The translations under genes were made by a program, and so were the position numbers. This document shows, in pieces, positions 51,883-59,728 of a DNA stretch of 64,000 bases. Every line of letters begins with the position of its first letter. Position 1 is the stretch's first letter. Under the pieces are notes generated by a model, which was not told the DNA's origin, did not search any database, and worked only from the letters and a program-made list of their open reading frames with translations. Source of the stretch: Anaerolineales bacterium (GTDB taxonomy: Bacteria; Chloroflexota; Anaerolineae; 4572-78; J111). The DNA lies in the NCBI GenBank assembly GCA_020634855.1, contig JACKAU010000003.1, positions 186,001 to 250,000 of the forward strand. The letters run 5' to 3'.

Positions 51883-51993
51883 GTGCAGCCGAACCTCATA
51901 GTGATCTGAGGCGACTCACTATGAGGTTCGCGCTAGATCACTATGAGAATCGGTGCAGATCACTATGAGAGTCGGTATAGATCTCTATGAGGT
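51883..51993. repeat. Iteron-like 22-bp direct repeats with one inverted copy
   Basis: CACTATGAG-N-TCG-...-AGAT units begin at 51917, 51939 and 51961 with exact 22-bp period; a fourth, CTCTATGAGGTTG, starts at 51983. An inverted copy (CCTCATAGTGATC, 51894-51906) lies just to the left. Exact period, three or more copies and an adjacent inverted copy recall plasmid or phage replication iterons or a partition site. Confidence 0.75.
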
Positions 51994-52118
51994 TGTAAAG
52001 TATACAAACATAAGCGACCTGACAGGCCCCAAGACACCGGTATAAACCTTACTCTTGCGCCATTGGCGTTAACTGTTGACCACGTCCTACTTCCCTTTTA
52101 AAGTTTCCTCTCAAACCT

Positions 52119-52146
52119 TTTACGGCACGTCAAGCTATGGTATACT
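52119..52146 (+). promoter_or_regulatory. Extended -10 promoter for the YfhO-like gene
   Basis: TTTACG (52119-52124), 16 nt, TATACT (52141-52146) with TG one base upstream (TGGTATACT). A transcript starting near 52153 would have a leader of about 170 nt before the GTG at 52325. It is a related copy of the promoter at 49042-49069. Confidence 0.55.
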
Positions 52147-52324
52147 TGACGTCACCGCTTTGCTTCGACCTCGCCACGATAACTTCTGCCTCAATCCATT
52201 GCTACCTCCTTGTTTTTGGTTGTTGGTTGTTGGAAAAATTGCGTCGACGAGGACATCCCTTAACGAATTAGAAGATAATGGGTCAACTCACTAACCTACT
52301 CATGATGTTTCCTATCAAATTGAC

Positions 52325-54700
52325 GTGAATAACATCGCTTTGAAAAACAAATTACTCATTCCAACCCTACTGATTTTCGCCCTGTTCCTCATCGTGCCTT
52401 TCTTGGCCTTCCCCGAACTGATTTTTGCCGGAAAAACCCTCTACTGGACTGATATCACCTGGATTCACTATCCCGGCCATATCTTTGTCGCCGACGAATG
52501 GTTAGCCGGGCGAGTGCCGCTGTGGGACCCTTTTCGGCAGGCGGGCAAACCGATGCTGGCCGAAACGCAAATTGGGGTGCTGTATCCGCTGCGGGCGATC
52601 TTTTTAAGTTCCTTGAGCCCCTCATTAGAGTTATCGCTCTTTCTCTTCATGCACTACACGCTGGCGGCTTGCTTTGCCTTTATCCTGGCTCGCTCGCTGA
52701 GCCTGAGTCGCTGGGGGGCGACGTTGGCCGGTTTATCCTTTGGTTTCGGCGGCTTTTTGATGGCCCAAAATGTCAACGTCAACATTATGACCGGCGCTGT
52801 CTGGCTGCCGCTAATGCTTTGGGGGGCCATTGAAACGCTTAAACGCCGCAGTTGGCTGGTCGCCATGCTGGCCGGAATTCCCATAGCCCTCCAAATTTCT
52901 ACAGCCCAACCCCAAATCACCTTTTACAGTCTGGTGATGATGTCCGGCTACGGGGTTTACAAAATTGTAGGCGACTTTTTCTTGGGGCCACACCGGTACA
53001 AGGTGAATTATGCGCTCATCACCGGCCTGTTGATGATAACCATTGTGGTCAGCGGTTTACTCTTGGCTGCGCCCCAATTGATCCCCACCATCGAGATGCT
53101 TCAATTCACCGTCCGTTTAGCCAGTCGAGGGTTTGAACTGCTGATCGAAAATTCATTGCCGCCGGCGCTGTGGCTTAACCTGCTGCTGCCCAGCGCGTTT
53201 GGCAACAACGTGGTCGGTTTTAAAGGGGGCGATCCGTTTCAAGAGGATTTTATTTACGTGGGTTTTATTCCGCTGCTGTTGGTGCTCTTCAGTTGGCCTC
53301 GGCGCCGGCAGTCCCCCGTCCTATTTTTTATGCTACTCTTACTGAGCGCAGTCTTGCTGGCGATGGGGCGCTACACCCCGCTCTACGCCACCATTATCCA
53401 ATATTTGCCCGGCTTTGATCTGTTTCGCATTCCGTCCCGCTGGGTGTTGGGGGTCAATCTGGCCTTGGCTATTTTGGCCGGCGTTGGCCTGGATGTACTA
53501 CTGAAGCAGGGCGTCTCGAAGACAACCCTGATGATCGTGTTGGCCATCGGCAGTCTACTGATCGTGGGGTTGGGGTTGGCTTGGCTGGGGCAGGCGGTTC
53601 TCTTGCAATGGGCCGCGTCTTGGAGTAACCTCAATCGAAAACTACTCCGCGTCTTTTTTGACCTCGGCTACACATTTAACCCCATTTACGAAGATCGACT
53701 ATTGGTCGGGTGGCTGCCCCAACTGACCGTGCCGGTGGTGTTACTCACGACGAACATCATCATCGCCGCCGGATTGTTTACCCTCTATGCCCGGCGACTC
53801 CTGTCCCCAACGCTCTTTGCCGGTTTGATCCTGGCGGCCGTCACCTTCGATTTAATCGTGGCCGGGGGAACCGTCATCAATCCGATCAAGGATGCCGCGC
53901 GCTGGCAGCAGCTCTCCGGTGGGGCGCAGTATGTCTTGGAGCGAGTCGGTCAGGCCCGTGTGTTTCCATTGGGCGCCAGCGCTGAGGAGACCTCGATTAG
54001 CCATTTGGGCCAATACTTCCCCTCGGCCCATCGCGTTCACAGCGCCGGCGGCTACCTCGGACCGATGAGACTTCAACGCTATGAAGATTTCATTAACGAG
54101 GCCCATCCGGTGCAGGCTATCCAAATCCTGGGCGTTCGCTATTTGCTAACTCCCGGTCAAATGGGCGCCGATGTAGCGGCTACCTATCCCCTGGCTTACA
54201 GTGATGATGCTTCGTATGTTTATGAAAATCCCAACCCGCTGCCCCGCGCCTTTGTGGTGCATGACATCATTCTGGCCGACGGCCCAACCGATGCCCTGGC
54301 CTATTTCACCGATATGGCCATCGACCCACGCCAAACGGCGGTGATCGAAGCCGGGGCAGACAACCTACCCCCACCTCAAACGCCCACCACCCCCAGCACC
54401 GCCACCATCCTCCACGAAGACCCCCAATCCGTAGAGATTGCCGTCACCACGACGGCGGCGGGCTACTTAATCTTGCTGGATACCTACTACCCCGGCTGGA
54501 TCGCTACGATTGACGGCGACCCAACGCCTATCTACCCGGCTAACACCATTGGCCGGGCGATATATGTGCCGCCTGGAGACCATGGGGTCAAATTTGATTA
54601 CCGTCCACTGTCATTTAGAGTAGGGGTGGGGCTTTTTGGCTTGATGGTTGTCATCATAATTGGCGCGTGGCTGTGGCGTTTGAATTTTGTTAAATCTTGA
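52325..54700 (+). CDS. YfhO-family multi-pass membrane protein (GT-C-like)
   Basis: A 791-residue protein with about 12-13 membrane helices (from residue 11 to about 520) and a C-terminal periplasmic part before a last helix (about 768-786). The early loop with WTDITWIHYPG and LWDPFRQAGKPMLAETQ carries the acidic residues typical of GT-C folds; YfhO proteins are proposed polyprenyl-linked sugar transferases or related to lipoteichoic acid glycosylation. It begins with GTG; no strong ribosome site is visible. It stands alone downstream of an accessory island. Confidence 0.83.
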   Translation: MNNIALKNKLLIPTLLIFALFLIVPFLAFPELIFAGKTLYWTDITWIHYPGHIFVADEWLAGRVPLWDPFRQAGKPMLAETQIGVLYPLRAIFLSSLSPSLELSLFLFMHYTLAACFAFILARSLSLSRWGATLAGLSFGFGGFLMAQNVNVNIMTGAVWLPLMLWGAIETLKRRSWLVAMLAGIPIALQISTAQPQITFYSLVMMSGYGVYKIVGDFFLGPHRYKVNYALITGLLMITIVVSGLLLAAPQLIPTIEMLQFTVRLASRGFELLIENSLPPALWLNLLLPSAFGNNVVGFKGGDPFQEDFIYVGFIPLLLVLFSWPRRRQSPVLFFMLLLLSAVLLAMGRYTPLYATIIQYLPGFDLFRIPSRWVLGVNLALAILAGVGLDVLLKQGVSKTTLMIVLAIGSLLIVGLGLAWLGQAVLLQWAASWSNLNRKLLRVFFDLGYTFNPIYEDRLLVGWLPQLTVPVVLLTTNIIIAAGLFTLYARRLLSPTLFAGLILAAVTFDLIVAGGTVINPIKDAARWQQLSGGAQYVLERVGQARVFPLGASAEETSISHLGQYFPSAHRVHSAGGYLGPMRLQRYEDFINEAHPVQAIQILGVRYLLTPGQMGADVAATYPLAYSDDASYVYENPNPLPRAFVVHDIILADGPTDALAYFTDMAIDPRQTAVIEAGADNLPPPQTPTTPSTATILHEDPQSVEIAVTTTAAGYLILLDTYYPGWIATIDGDPTPIYPANTIGRAIYVPPGDHGVKFDYRPLSFRVGVGLFGLMVVIIIGAWLWRLNFVKS

Positions 54701-54746
54701 CCTCACCTATAAAATTCGGGGTAAAATCTAGGCAAAGGGGTGACTA

Positions 54747-55553
54747 ATGGATCCAATATATGACGATATCGGCATTAACTATTCGGTAACGCGTTGTACC
54801 GATCCCAAAATAGCGCAACAGCTCTATGCTGAACTCCAAGGCGCCACCCGGATCGTTAATATTGGGGCCGGGACAGGGTCTTATGAACCTGAGAACGTCG
54901 ATTTAGTCGCGGTGGAGCCATCATCGAAAATGATTGCTCAAAGGAAGAGGGGTTCTCACCCAGTCGAGCAGGCTTTTGCTGAAAAGCTCCCCTTTGAAAA
55001 TAAGAGCTTTTCGCACGCGATGACGGTGCTGTCCATGCATCACTGGGAAAATAGAGCGCTGGCGTTCAGTGAGATAAATCGAGTTGTAACCGAAAAGTTC
55101 GTGGCAATTACCTGGGATCCTCAATCTGATCCATTTTGGCTGACTAGAGATTACTTTCCGGAAATCCATGAAATGGATAAGCGTATTTTTCCTGACTTAG
55201 AAGCGTTCAATGAACATTTTGATGACGTTAAAATAACGCCTTTACCGATACCGAGCGATTGCCAAGACGGTTTTTTCGCGGCCTTTTGGAAAAGACCAGA
55301 AGCCTATCTTAGTCAACAGGTACGACAATCGATGTCGCCTTTTGCCAAGATAAAAAACCTGACAGAGGGATTACAAAAGTTAGAAGACGACCTCGCCAGC
55401 GGGGTCTGGGCCAAAAATAATCACCGCTATCTTGGGCTTATCAGCCTTAGATGCGGGTTACAGAATAATCTCGGCCAAGGTGAGAAATGCCTAACAAATC
55501 CATCAAAACACCCACCTAGGCAAGCCATCTTGTGCATTTGGCCCCGCCCATGA
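54747..55553 (+). CDS. Class I SAM-dependent methyltransferase, C terminus frameshifted
   Basis: A methyltransferase of the Methyltransf_11 type. Motif I is IVNIGAGTGSYE, with VEPSSKM at motif II and ALAFSEINRV later. The frame as read has 268 residues, but from about 55444 the sequence is out of register: the +1 frame continues as ALDAGYRIISAKVRNA and stops at 55494, the expected family ending, giving about 248 residues. One extra A near ATCAGCC would explain it. The substrate is unknown. AAGGGG lies about 7 nt before the ATG. Confidence 0.82.
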   Translation: MDPIYDDIGINYSVTRCTDPKIAQQLYAELQGATRIVNIGAGTGSYEPENVDLVAVEPSSKMIAQRKRGSHPVEQAFAEKLPFENKSFSHAMTVLSMHHWENRALAFSEINRVVTEKFVAITWDPQSDPFWLTRDYFPEIHEMDKRIFPDLEAFNEHFDDVKITPLPIPSDCQDGFFAAFWKRPEAYLSQQVRQSMSPFAKIKNLTEGLQKLEDDLASGVWAKNNHRYLGLISLRCGLQNNLGQGEKCLTNPSKHPPRQAILCIWPRP

Positions 55554-55707
55554 CCTGCAACTAGAATTGAATTAGCCGTTGCTACACTTTGGTGGCGCAT
55601 GGGCGGTGTTAGAGGGCTTGTTATCGAGATCAGCGTCACGCCGAGTTTGCCATTTGGGGCCGGTAATGTTACCCTTGGCAGCTAATCCTCCCGGCGAGCC
55701 AAGAAGA

Positions 55708-56331
55708 ATGAGCGACATCAAAATTGACAACCTCCAGCCGCAGTATTTTGACGCCCTCGCTCAGTTGCAATACGACTGCTTCCCGACGGTCGATGAGCGC
55801 GAATATTTTCGGGTGGAACATTTCCGCAGCCATTATGACATTTTTCCCGAAGGCAGCTTTGTGGCGCTCGACGGCGAACGGGTGATCGGTTTCGCCTCCG
55901 GCATCTTCACCGATTTCGATTTCGAACACCCCACCCACAAATCCCACGAAATCTCCGGCGACGGCAACTACACCACCCATAACCCTGACGGCGCTTATTA
56001 CTATGCCGTCGATATCGGCGTACATCCCGACTATCGGGGGCAGGGTATCGGCTCGCGGCTGTATGAGGCTCGCAAAACGTTGGTCAGGCAGCATAATAAA
56101 AAAGGCATCGTGGCCGGCGGCATCATTCCCGATTATGCCGATTATAAGGACCGGCTGACGGTACAGCAGTATGTCGATAAGGTGGTGGCCGGCGAGTTGT
56201 ATGATCGGACCCTCAGTTTCCAACTGAAGAACGGGTTTGTCGTGCGCGGCTTGCTTGAGGATTACGTCGAAGACTCGGTTTCCGACAATTGGGGCACGCT
56301 CATTTTCTGGGAAAATCCAGATTATCAATAA
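55708..56331 (+). CDS. GNAT-family N-acetyltransferase
   Basis: A 207-residue GNAT. The acetyl-CoA motif is VDIGVHPDYRGQGIGSRLYEARK (positions about 105-127), preceded by the strand GERVIGFASG. It is longer than a minimal GNAT, with an insert around residues 70-95 and a C-terminal strand (GTLIFWENP). The ATG at 55708 with AAGAAG upstream fits homology; the frame stays open upstream. The DUF58 gene follows 9 nt after its stop. Substrate unknown. Confidence 0.86.
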   Translation: MSDIKIDNLQPQYFDALAQLQYDCFPTVDEREYFRVEHFRSHYDIFPEGSFVALDGERVIGFASGIFTDFDFEHPTHKSHEISGDGNYTTHNPDGAYYYAVDIGVHPDYRGQGIGSRLYEARKTLVRQHNKKGIVAGGIIPDYADYKDRLTVQQYVDKVVAGELYDRTLSFQLKNGFVVRGLLEDYVEDSVSDNWGTLIFWENPDYQ

Positions 56332-56340
56332 AACACCCTT

Positions 56341-57537
56341 ATGGGCAATTTCATCGTTTTTATCTTAATCCTTTTTGTGCTGGCCGCCCTACTGCGCATT
56401 GACTTCTTCTTTACCATCGTCTACCTGCTAATTGGCGTCTATATAGTGACGCGCTTTTGGACGCGCCGGATGTTGACCCGGCTCACCTTTAAGCGCCGCC
56501 TGCCGGAGCGGGCCTTTCTAGGGGAAGCGATCACGGTGACGCTGACCCTTGAAAATCTGAGCATACTGCCGGTGCCCTGGCTGCTGCTCAACGATTCCTT
56601 TTCGCCCGTCCTTTCGACGCCCCCCTTTTATCGCCAGTTGGTCACCCTACCCGGCAAGGGGCGTCACACCACTCGCTACACCCTTCAGGCGCGCCGGCGG
56701 GGCTACTACCAGATTGGACCGCTGCGACTGGAGTCAAGCGACCTGCTGGCCATTGTTCCTCACATTTCGCGCCAATTTGAATCGAGCGAACTAATTGTCT
56801 ATCCGAAGATTTTGCCGATCACCCAGCTCCTCCTGCCGACCACCAGTCCACAAGTGATCTTGCCAACCCCCCTGCCTCTCTTTCGAGACACCACACGTTT
56901 AACCGGGGTGCGCCCCTACAGTCAAGGCGATAACTTCCGCCATATTCACTGGCCGGCCACCGCGGCCACCGGGCAGCTTCTGGTCAAACAGTTTCAAACG
57001 GCTATCGCTCGCGATAACATGATTTTTTTGAATATGGATCGAGCCGATTACGGCCGCCCCGGCCAGGCCGATGTCGCCATCGAACTGGCTATCGTCGCCG
57101 CCGCCTCGCTGGCCAACCACATCATCGCTATCGAACAACTCCCCGTCGGCTTCAATACAACGGCCGTCGATCCGCTAACCGAACGCCAACAAACTTTTCG
57201 CCTCTCGCCCGGCAAGGGGCAAAATCAGCTTATGCAACTGCTCGAAATTTTGGCGCGGATCGAAGGTACCGAAGCCAGCACCTTTTTAGAGAATCTACGC
57301 CGCGAAAGCGTCCAATTGGCCTGGGGCGCCACCGTCATCATCATCACTTCGGTCGAATCTGATGCGCTGCTCAATATGGCGCTGCTGTTGAAGCGGGCCG
57401 GCTTCCAACCGGCCCTTGTTTTCATCCAACCGGCCGCCTATAATTACCCTCGCCTCCGGCAGGTGCAAGAGTTGGGCATTATGTCCTTTGTGGTGACCGG
57501 GGAAAAGGATGTGGAAGCATGGCACGCCATCCCGTAG
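56341..57537 (+). CDS. DUF58-domain membrane protein
   Basis: A 398-residue protein with two N-terminal helices (about 3-36) and the DUF58 signature GVRPYSQGDNFRHIHW followed by KQFQ (about 194-222). The domain fold is vWA-like. DUF58 proteins usually travel with a MoxR ATPase and a transglutaminase-like protein with DUF4129. Here only the DUF4129 protein follows, overlapping by 19 nt, so the two are coupled. No MoxR gene lies in the window. Confidence 0.88.
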   Translation: MGNFIVFILILFVLAALLRIDFFFTIVYLLIGVYIVTRFWTRRMLTRLTFKRRLPERAFLGEAITVTLTLENLSILPVPWLLLNDSFSPVLSTPPFYRQLVTLPGKGRHTTRYTLQARRRGYYQIGPLRLESSDLLAIVPHISRQFESSELIVYPKILPITQLLLPTTSPQVILPTPLPLFRDTTRLTGVRPYSQGDNFRHIHWPATAATGQLLVKQFQTAIARDNMIFLNMDRADYGRPGQADVAIELAIVAAASLANHIIAIEQLPVGFNTTAVDPLTERQQTFRLSPGKGQNQLMQLLEILARIEGTEASTFLENLRRESVQLAWGATVIIITSVESDALLNMALLLKRAGFQPALVFIQPAAYNYPRLRQVQELGIMSFVVTGEKDVEAWHAIP

Positions 57538-59123
57538 ATGGTCTGGATCCGGTTGAACTACTTGAGGTCAACCGCGATCCGTGGATCGACAATTTTTTTA
57601 GGCCGCTGATGATCGTCACGATGATCATGTGCCTGAACGTGTCGATCGTTAACCTGGTACGACAGATCAATCCAAACTGGTCAGGTATTTACTTTCTGCT
57701 GGCTATGCTGATCACCACCGTCGAAGGGATTTACGCCTACCGGCTGTCTCTGCGCTATCGCGCCAGCGCCGATTCGCGACTGCGCTTTCGTCTGGCCGAG
57801 GCGGTGGTCCTGATCGTTCTGATCAAGCTCCTAAATTTGCTACAAAAACCGCTGATGGAGGCCGGCGCCGAACTACAGGCCATGTGGTCGACGCCCCATC
57901 TGTTTTTCACTACTGAATTCTACATAAGCGTGACACTGGCCTTTCTGGCGTGGGCGATGGCGACCGCCACCATCGCCGATTTTGAAAATCTCTACGACCC
58001 CTACATCGATAACCGGCTGACGCTGCAAAGCCTGCTCGCGCGTTTCTTTTGGGGGGGTACCATCTTGGTGCTTATTTCCGGCATCACCCACGTCATTGCC
58101 CAATCAGGGTTGGACAGTTTAATAAACTTACGCCGCCCGTTCTTGGGGGGCGTAATCTTTAATGTGCTGATCTACTTTGCCGTGGGGCTGATCTTGCTCA
58201 GCCAGGTCAATTTAACCCGGCTGTTGGTACGCTGGCGATTGCAGGATTTGACGCCGCCGCCTCACTTTACCCGAAATTGGGCGAAATACGGCCTTGTCTT
58301 TCTGGGACTGATCATGGTCATCGCCTTCTTACTGCCGACCCACTACACGCTTGGCTTTCTGAGAATCGCCGGTTTGATTTTTCAAACCATCATCGGGGTG
58401 ATCGCGTTTTTGATCCAATTGCTGATCATCCTAATAACCGTCCCCATTCTGTGGTTATTAACTTTAATCGGTTTTGAAACGCCGACCACACCGCCGGCCT
58501 TGCCCCCACCGCCGCCGGTCGCGCCGCCGCCCTCAGGAGGCACATTTCCGCCTTGGTGGGAGATTTTGCGTTCGCTGCTGTTTTGGCTGGTGGCTTTGGG
58601 CGTGCTGGGCTACTTCATTAAAATCTATCTGGAAGATCATGCCGATACGCTGCAAAGCCTAAAAAAATTCAAGCTATTCGATGGGTTGGTGCGTTTCTTG
58701 GCGATGCTGTGGCGCTCATTGAGGGGTTGGGCTAAAACCGGTCTGGCGCTCTTACCGACCCGGAAGGTCTCTTTCAAACCACCCAAGCCGATCTCAACCG
58801 GCCGGGTCCGCAATTGGTTAAATCTAAGGCAGGCGTCGGCTCGACAGCGAATCTTGTATTATTACCTGAACATCCTCACTCGCGCCGAGCAGGCCGGGCT
58901 TCATCGCCGCCAGAGTCAAACGCCCTATGAGTATGAGCCTAATCTGCAAGAGTCGATGCCGGCCGTTGAAACCGAAATTCATGATGTAACTGACACTTTT
59001 GTGCGGGCCAGATACAGTCCGGATGAGTTCAGCGATCAGGATGTAGCTTTGATCAAAAAGGAATGGCAGCGGATCAAAAAGGCGCTGAGAGGTGGAGTTG
59101 ACAAAGGGGAAACCCTTCACTAA
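57519..59123 (+). CDS. Multi-pass membrane protein with C-terminal DUF4129
   Basis: A 534-residue protein with about nine membrane helices (to residue about 370), a Pro-rich loop (about 325-340) and a C-terminal DUF4129 domain (about 445-530, RQRILYYYLNILTRAEQAG, QTPYEYEPNL, FSDQDVALIKKEWQRIKKAL). It looks like the membrane and DUF4129 parts of a TgpA-like protein without the transglutaminase core. It overlaps DUF58 by 19 nt. Probably a cell-surface or maturation role. Confidence 0.86.
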   Translation: MARHPVDGLDPVELLEVNRDPWIDNFFRPLMIVTMIMCLNVSIVNLVRQINPNWSGIYFLLAMLITTVEGIYAYRLSLRYRASADSRLRFRLAEAVVLIVLIKLLNLLQKPLMEAGAELQAMWSTPHLFFTTEFYISVTLAFLAWAMATATIADFENLYDPYIDNRLTLQSLLARFFWGGTILVLISGITHVIAQSGLDSLINLRRPFLGGVIFNVLIYFAVGLILLSQVNLTRLLVRWRLQDLTPPPHFTRNWAKYGLVFLGLIMVIAFLLPTHYTLGFLRIAGLIFQTIIGVIAFLIQLLIILITVPILWLLTLIGFETPTTPPALPPPPPVAPPPSGGTFPPWWEILRSLLFWLVALGVLGYFIKIYLEDHADTLQSLKKFKLFDGLVRFLAMLWRSLRGWAKTGLALLPTRKVSFKPPKPISTGRVRNWLNLRQASARQRILYYYLNILTRAEQAGLHRRQSQTPYEYEPNLQESMPAVETEIHDVTDTFVRARYSPDEFSDQDVALIKKEWQRIKKALRGGVDKGETLH

Positions 59124-59144
59124 TTCACAAGATTTAAAAAGGGA

Positions 59145-59173
59145 AAAAGCCGGGTTGTTCTAACCCGGCTTTT
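59145..59173 (+). terminator. Rho-independent terminator of the DUF58/DUF4129 operon
   Basis: AAAAGCCGGGTT (59145-59156), GTTCT, AACCCGGCTTTT (59162-59173): a perfect 12-bp stem ending in TTTT, 22 nt after the stop. Confidence 0.9.
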
Positions 59174-59343
59174 CAAAGGAGGACTTATGACTGAAAGAGA
59201 AAGGAGAGGCTCAACACTTTACTGTCTAATACTATAGTAAGTTACTATATAAATCCCATAAAAAAGAAATAGGAAAAAAATTAGAATCCAATATTTTAAA
59301 ACTTTCGATTTCTTTCGCCGTAATGTAAATCGTAATGTTGGTG

Positions 59344-59438
59344 TGATATACTCTGGTTGCGTCCAGGATGATAGGTACTGGACCTCCTCTCTCTCTATGT
59401 TGCTGCTTCGGTGTCTCCATCGAAGCAGCATTTTTTTT
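59344..59438 (+). ncRNA. Candidate small RNA with CU-rich linker and strong terminator
   Basis: An extended -10 (TGATATACT, 59344-59352) should start a transcript near 59358. It has hairpin GTCCAG/CTGGAC (59361-59366 with 59378-59383), an unpaired CTCCTCTCTCTCT stretch (from 59384), then TGCTGCTTCG/CGAAGCAGCA (59401-59410 with 59421-59430) and eight T. Predicted length is about 80 nt. The CU-rich linker is complementary to Shine-Dalgarno sequences. No -35 box is convincing, and no coding frame is present. Confidence 0.55.
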
Positions 59439-59515
59439 GCCTCAAACCAGACCTTATGGGTTTCTAAGCGCCAACTCCAGCATAATAACCTGAGTTCGAT
59501 AATTAAAGCCGAGCA

Positions 59516-59672
59516 TGTCATTTCGTAGCCGGAGGCGAAGAAATCCCTCAGACATCCCCATAAATGAAGCCTGCGCCGGAAAAAAGGGGCGTTGTCGCTT
59601 TGAATTTTCCCAGCCAGATCCCTTTTCATTGTATTACCACAGGGATTTCTCCGCTAGCGCTTCGAAATGACA
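59516..59672. repeat. MITE-like element with about 32-bp inverted ends
   Basis: TGTCATTTCGTAGCCGGAGG (59516 on, to AAATCCCT at 59548) and the inverse ending CGAAATGACA (59641-59672) are imperfect terminal inverted repeats around a 92-bp core with no coding sequence. Ends of the form TGTCATTTCGAA...AGAAATCCCT recur in many bacterial genomes. It is probably a non-autonomous mobile element. Confidence 0.72.
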
Positions 59673-59728
59673 TGAAGCACACCTATTTCCGAAATGAGGT
59701 TATTAGGTCTTTGATTAAGGGAGAGCCG

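Larger units (their letters stand above)
51539..52324. other. 786-bp gap with terminator, iteron-like repeats and the yfhO promoter
   Basis: No intact gene. A basic 75-codon minus-strand frame (51672-51899) runs through the terminator and has no supporting motif. The region holds a terminator (51692-51723), 22-bp repeats (51883-51993) and a promoter (52119-52146). It returns to the G+C content of the neighbours on the right. Confidence 0.6.
59124..59728. other. 605-bp gap with terminator, small RNA candidate and MITE-like element
   Basis: No protein gene supported. A 136-codon minus-strand frame (59219-59629) crosses the small RNA and the element and has no ribosome site or family motif. The region is A+T-rich at 59220-59340. 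Confidence 0.6.

Noticed and set aside
51672..51899. Basic 75-codon minus-strand frame
   Set aside because: It runs through the two-way terminator and begins inside the iteron-like repeats, with no ribosome site or known motif.
51883..51993. CRISPR array
   Set aside because: Units are contiguous 22-mers without unique spacers, and no cas genes are present in the window.
59219..59629. 136-codon minus-strand frame
   Set aside because: It crosses the candidate sRNA and the MITE-like element and has no support as protein.
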